Shown here: in pieces, positions 62,893 to 64,000 of the stretch | Layout of the letters: every line of letters starts with the position of its first letter | Position numbering within the stretch: position 1 is the first letter of the stretch | Assembly (NCBI RefSeq): GCF_000027165.1 | Contig: NC_013853.1 | Coordinates: 1,364,001 to 1,428,000, forward strand | Direction: 5' to 3' | From: Streptococcus mitis B6 | GTDB taxonomy: Bacteria > Bacillota > Bacilli > Lactobacillales > Streptococcaceae | DNA length: 64,000 nt | Position numbers and translations under genes: made by a program | The notes under the pieces: generated by a model | What the model saw: only the letters and a program-made list of their open reading frames with translations | Database searches by the model: none | What the model was told of the DNA's origin: nothing

Positions 62893-63738
62893 ATGACTTG
62901 GAAGATTATTGCTGACTCTGGTTGTGATTATCGTCAACTGGCAAAACCAGCTATTGACACAACCTTTGTAAGTGTCCCCTTAACCATTCAAGTAGCTGAT
63001 CAGATCTTTGTTGATGATTCCAGTCTTGACATTGATCAAATGATGGAAACCATGTATGCAACTGCAGAAGCTTCAAAATCAGCTTGTCCAAGCCCAGATG
63101 ATTATTTGCGAGCATTTGAAGGAGCCAAAAACATTTTTCTAGTAACCATCACTGGTACTCTTTCTGGCAGCCACAATAGTGCTCAACTGGCCAAGAATAT
63201 TTATCTGGAAGACCATCCTGACACTAAGATTCATGTAATTGATAGTTTGTCTGCTGGTGGGGAAGTTGACTTGCTCCTAGAAAAATTGAATGACTTGATT
63301 GACCAGGGCTTATCTTTTGAAGAAGTGGTTGAAGCTATCACTGCCTATCAAGAAAAAACCAAGTTGCTCTTTGTCCTAGCCAAAGTCGATAACTTGGTGA
63401 AGAACGGCCGTTTGAGCAAGCTTATCGGTACAGTCGTTGGCCTTCTCAACATTCGTATGGTCGGAGAAGCTAGTGAAACTGGAACCCTTGAATTGCTACA
63501 AAAAGCACGAGGACCAAAGAAAGCAGTTCAGGCAGCCTATGAGGAGTTAGTAAAAGCAGGATATGCTGGTGGTCGTATTGTCATGGCTCAACGCAATAAC
63601 GAGAAATGTTGCCAACAGCTTTCAGACCGAATCCGTGAAAATTTCCCACAGGCGGATATTAAAATTCTCCCAACATCTGGTCTCTGCAGTTTCTATGCAG
63701 AAGATGGTGGTTTGCTAATGGGATATGAAATTGATTAA
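62893..63738 (+). CDS. DegV-family fatty-acid-binding protein
   Basis: 281 residues. MTWKIIADSGCDYRQL and the SPDDYLRAF/TGTLSGSHNSAQLA fatty-acid-binding region; C-terminal domain with GGRIVMAQRNNE. Members (FakB) present fatty acids to the kinase FakA. No fakA is adjacent. Divergent from the TetR gene. Confidence 0.9.
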   Translation: MTWKIIADSGCDYRQLAKPAIDTTFVSVPLTIQVADQIFVDDSSLDIDQMMETMYATAEASKSACPSPDDYLRAFEGAKNIFLVTITGTLSGSHNSAQLAKNIYLEDHPDTKIHVIDSLSAGGEVDLLLEKLNDLIDQGLSFEEVVEAITAYQEKTKLLFVLAKVDNLVKNGRLSKLIGTVVGLLNIRMVGEASETGTLELLQKARGPKKAVQAAYEELVKAGYAGGRIVMAQRNNEKCCQQLSDRIRENFPQADIKILPTSGLCSFYAEDGGLLMGYEID

Positions 63739-63749
63739 TTGCATTCTTG

Positions 63750-64000
<251 letters not shown>

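Overview
The window is low-GC Firmicute DNA and reads as a Streptococcus of the mitis/oralis/pneumoniae group. The evidence is two BOX elements (boxA-boxB-boxC), a tmRNA with tag AKNNTSYALAA, a streptococcal-type H2O-forming NADH oxidase, CcpA, CtsR and CodY-type sites, and an LPxTG-anchored S8 protease. The species is inferred, not proven.

Layout. 1-4.3 kb: fructose operon start (fruR, fruK), two tRNA-Ser genes, an IS1182-type element and a lipoprotein gene. 4.7-11.9 kb: a degraded prophage-like island ending beside ssrA. It holds an IS3-type element, small phage genes, an S24/XRE repressor with operators, an EVE/PUA-like hypothetical gene, a type III toxin-antitoxin locus (repeat RNA, terminator, frameshifted toxin), an unassigned small-RNA unit, a membrane protein, a structured RNA candidate and an integrase broken by an in-frame stop. 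11.9-31.1 kb: core genes (ssrA, SGNH hydrolase, HAD phosphatase, CapA-like, def, rlmB, trxB, amino-acid ABC transporter, ogt, hemolysin III, pdxST, nox) and an apbE/flavin-reductase operon. 28.8-41.4 kb: glyQS with a T-box that is now separated from glyQ by a broken membrane-anchored nuclease-like gene, a 1,699-residue surface protease, pgdA, and metK with an SMK (SAM) riboswitch split by a 292-bp insertion. 41.9-64 kb: cshB, a glucose PTS gene, ftsEX, prfB with programmed frameshift, a CBS protein, livJHMGF, clpP, upp, comEB, a TetR regulator and DegV. Three nearly identical 1,543-bp IS30-type elements interrupt this stretch.

How the parts work together. Nutrient sensing recurs: CcpA sites at fruR, nox and ptsG; CodY boxes at livJ and at the surface protease; a glycine T-box; a SAM riboswitch on metK. 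The apbE operon looks like a self-contained flavinylation unit: a cytoplasmic FMN transferase, a flavin reductase, and a reductase whose C-terminal tail carries two D-x-x-S-G-A-S motifs of the type ApbE modifies.

The most interesting accessory material is the prophage island (type III toxin-antitoxin remnant, small RNA and paired palindromes) and the two riboswitch-controlled loci remodelled by insertions. All identifications come from reading the sequence; no database search was run.
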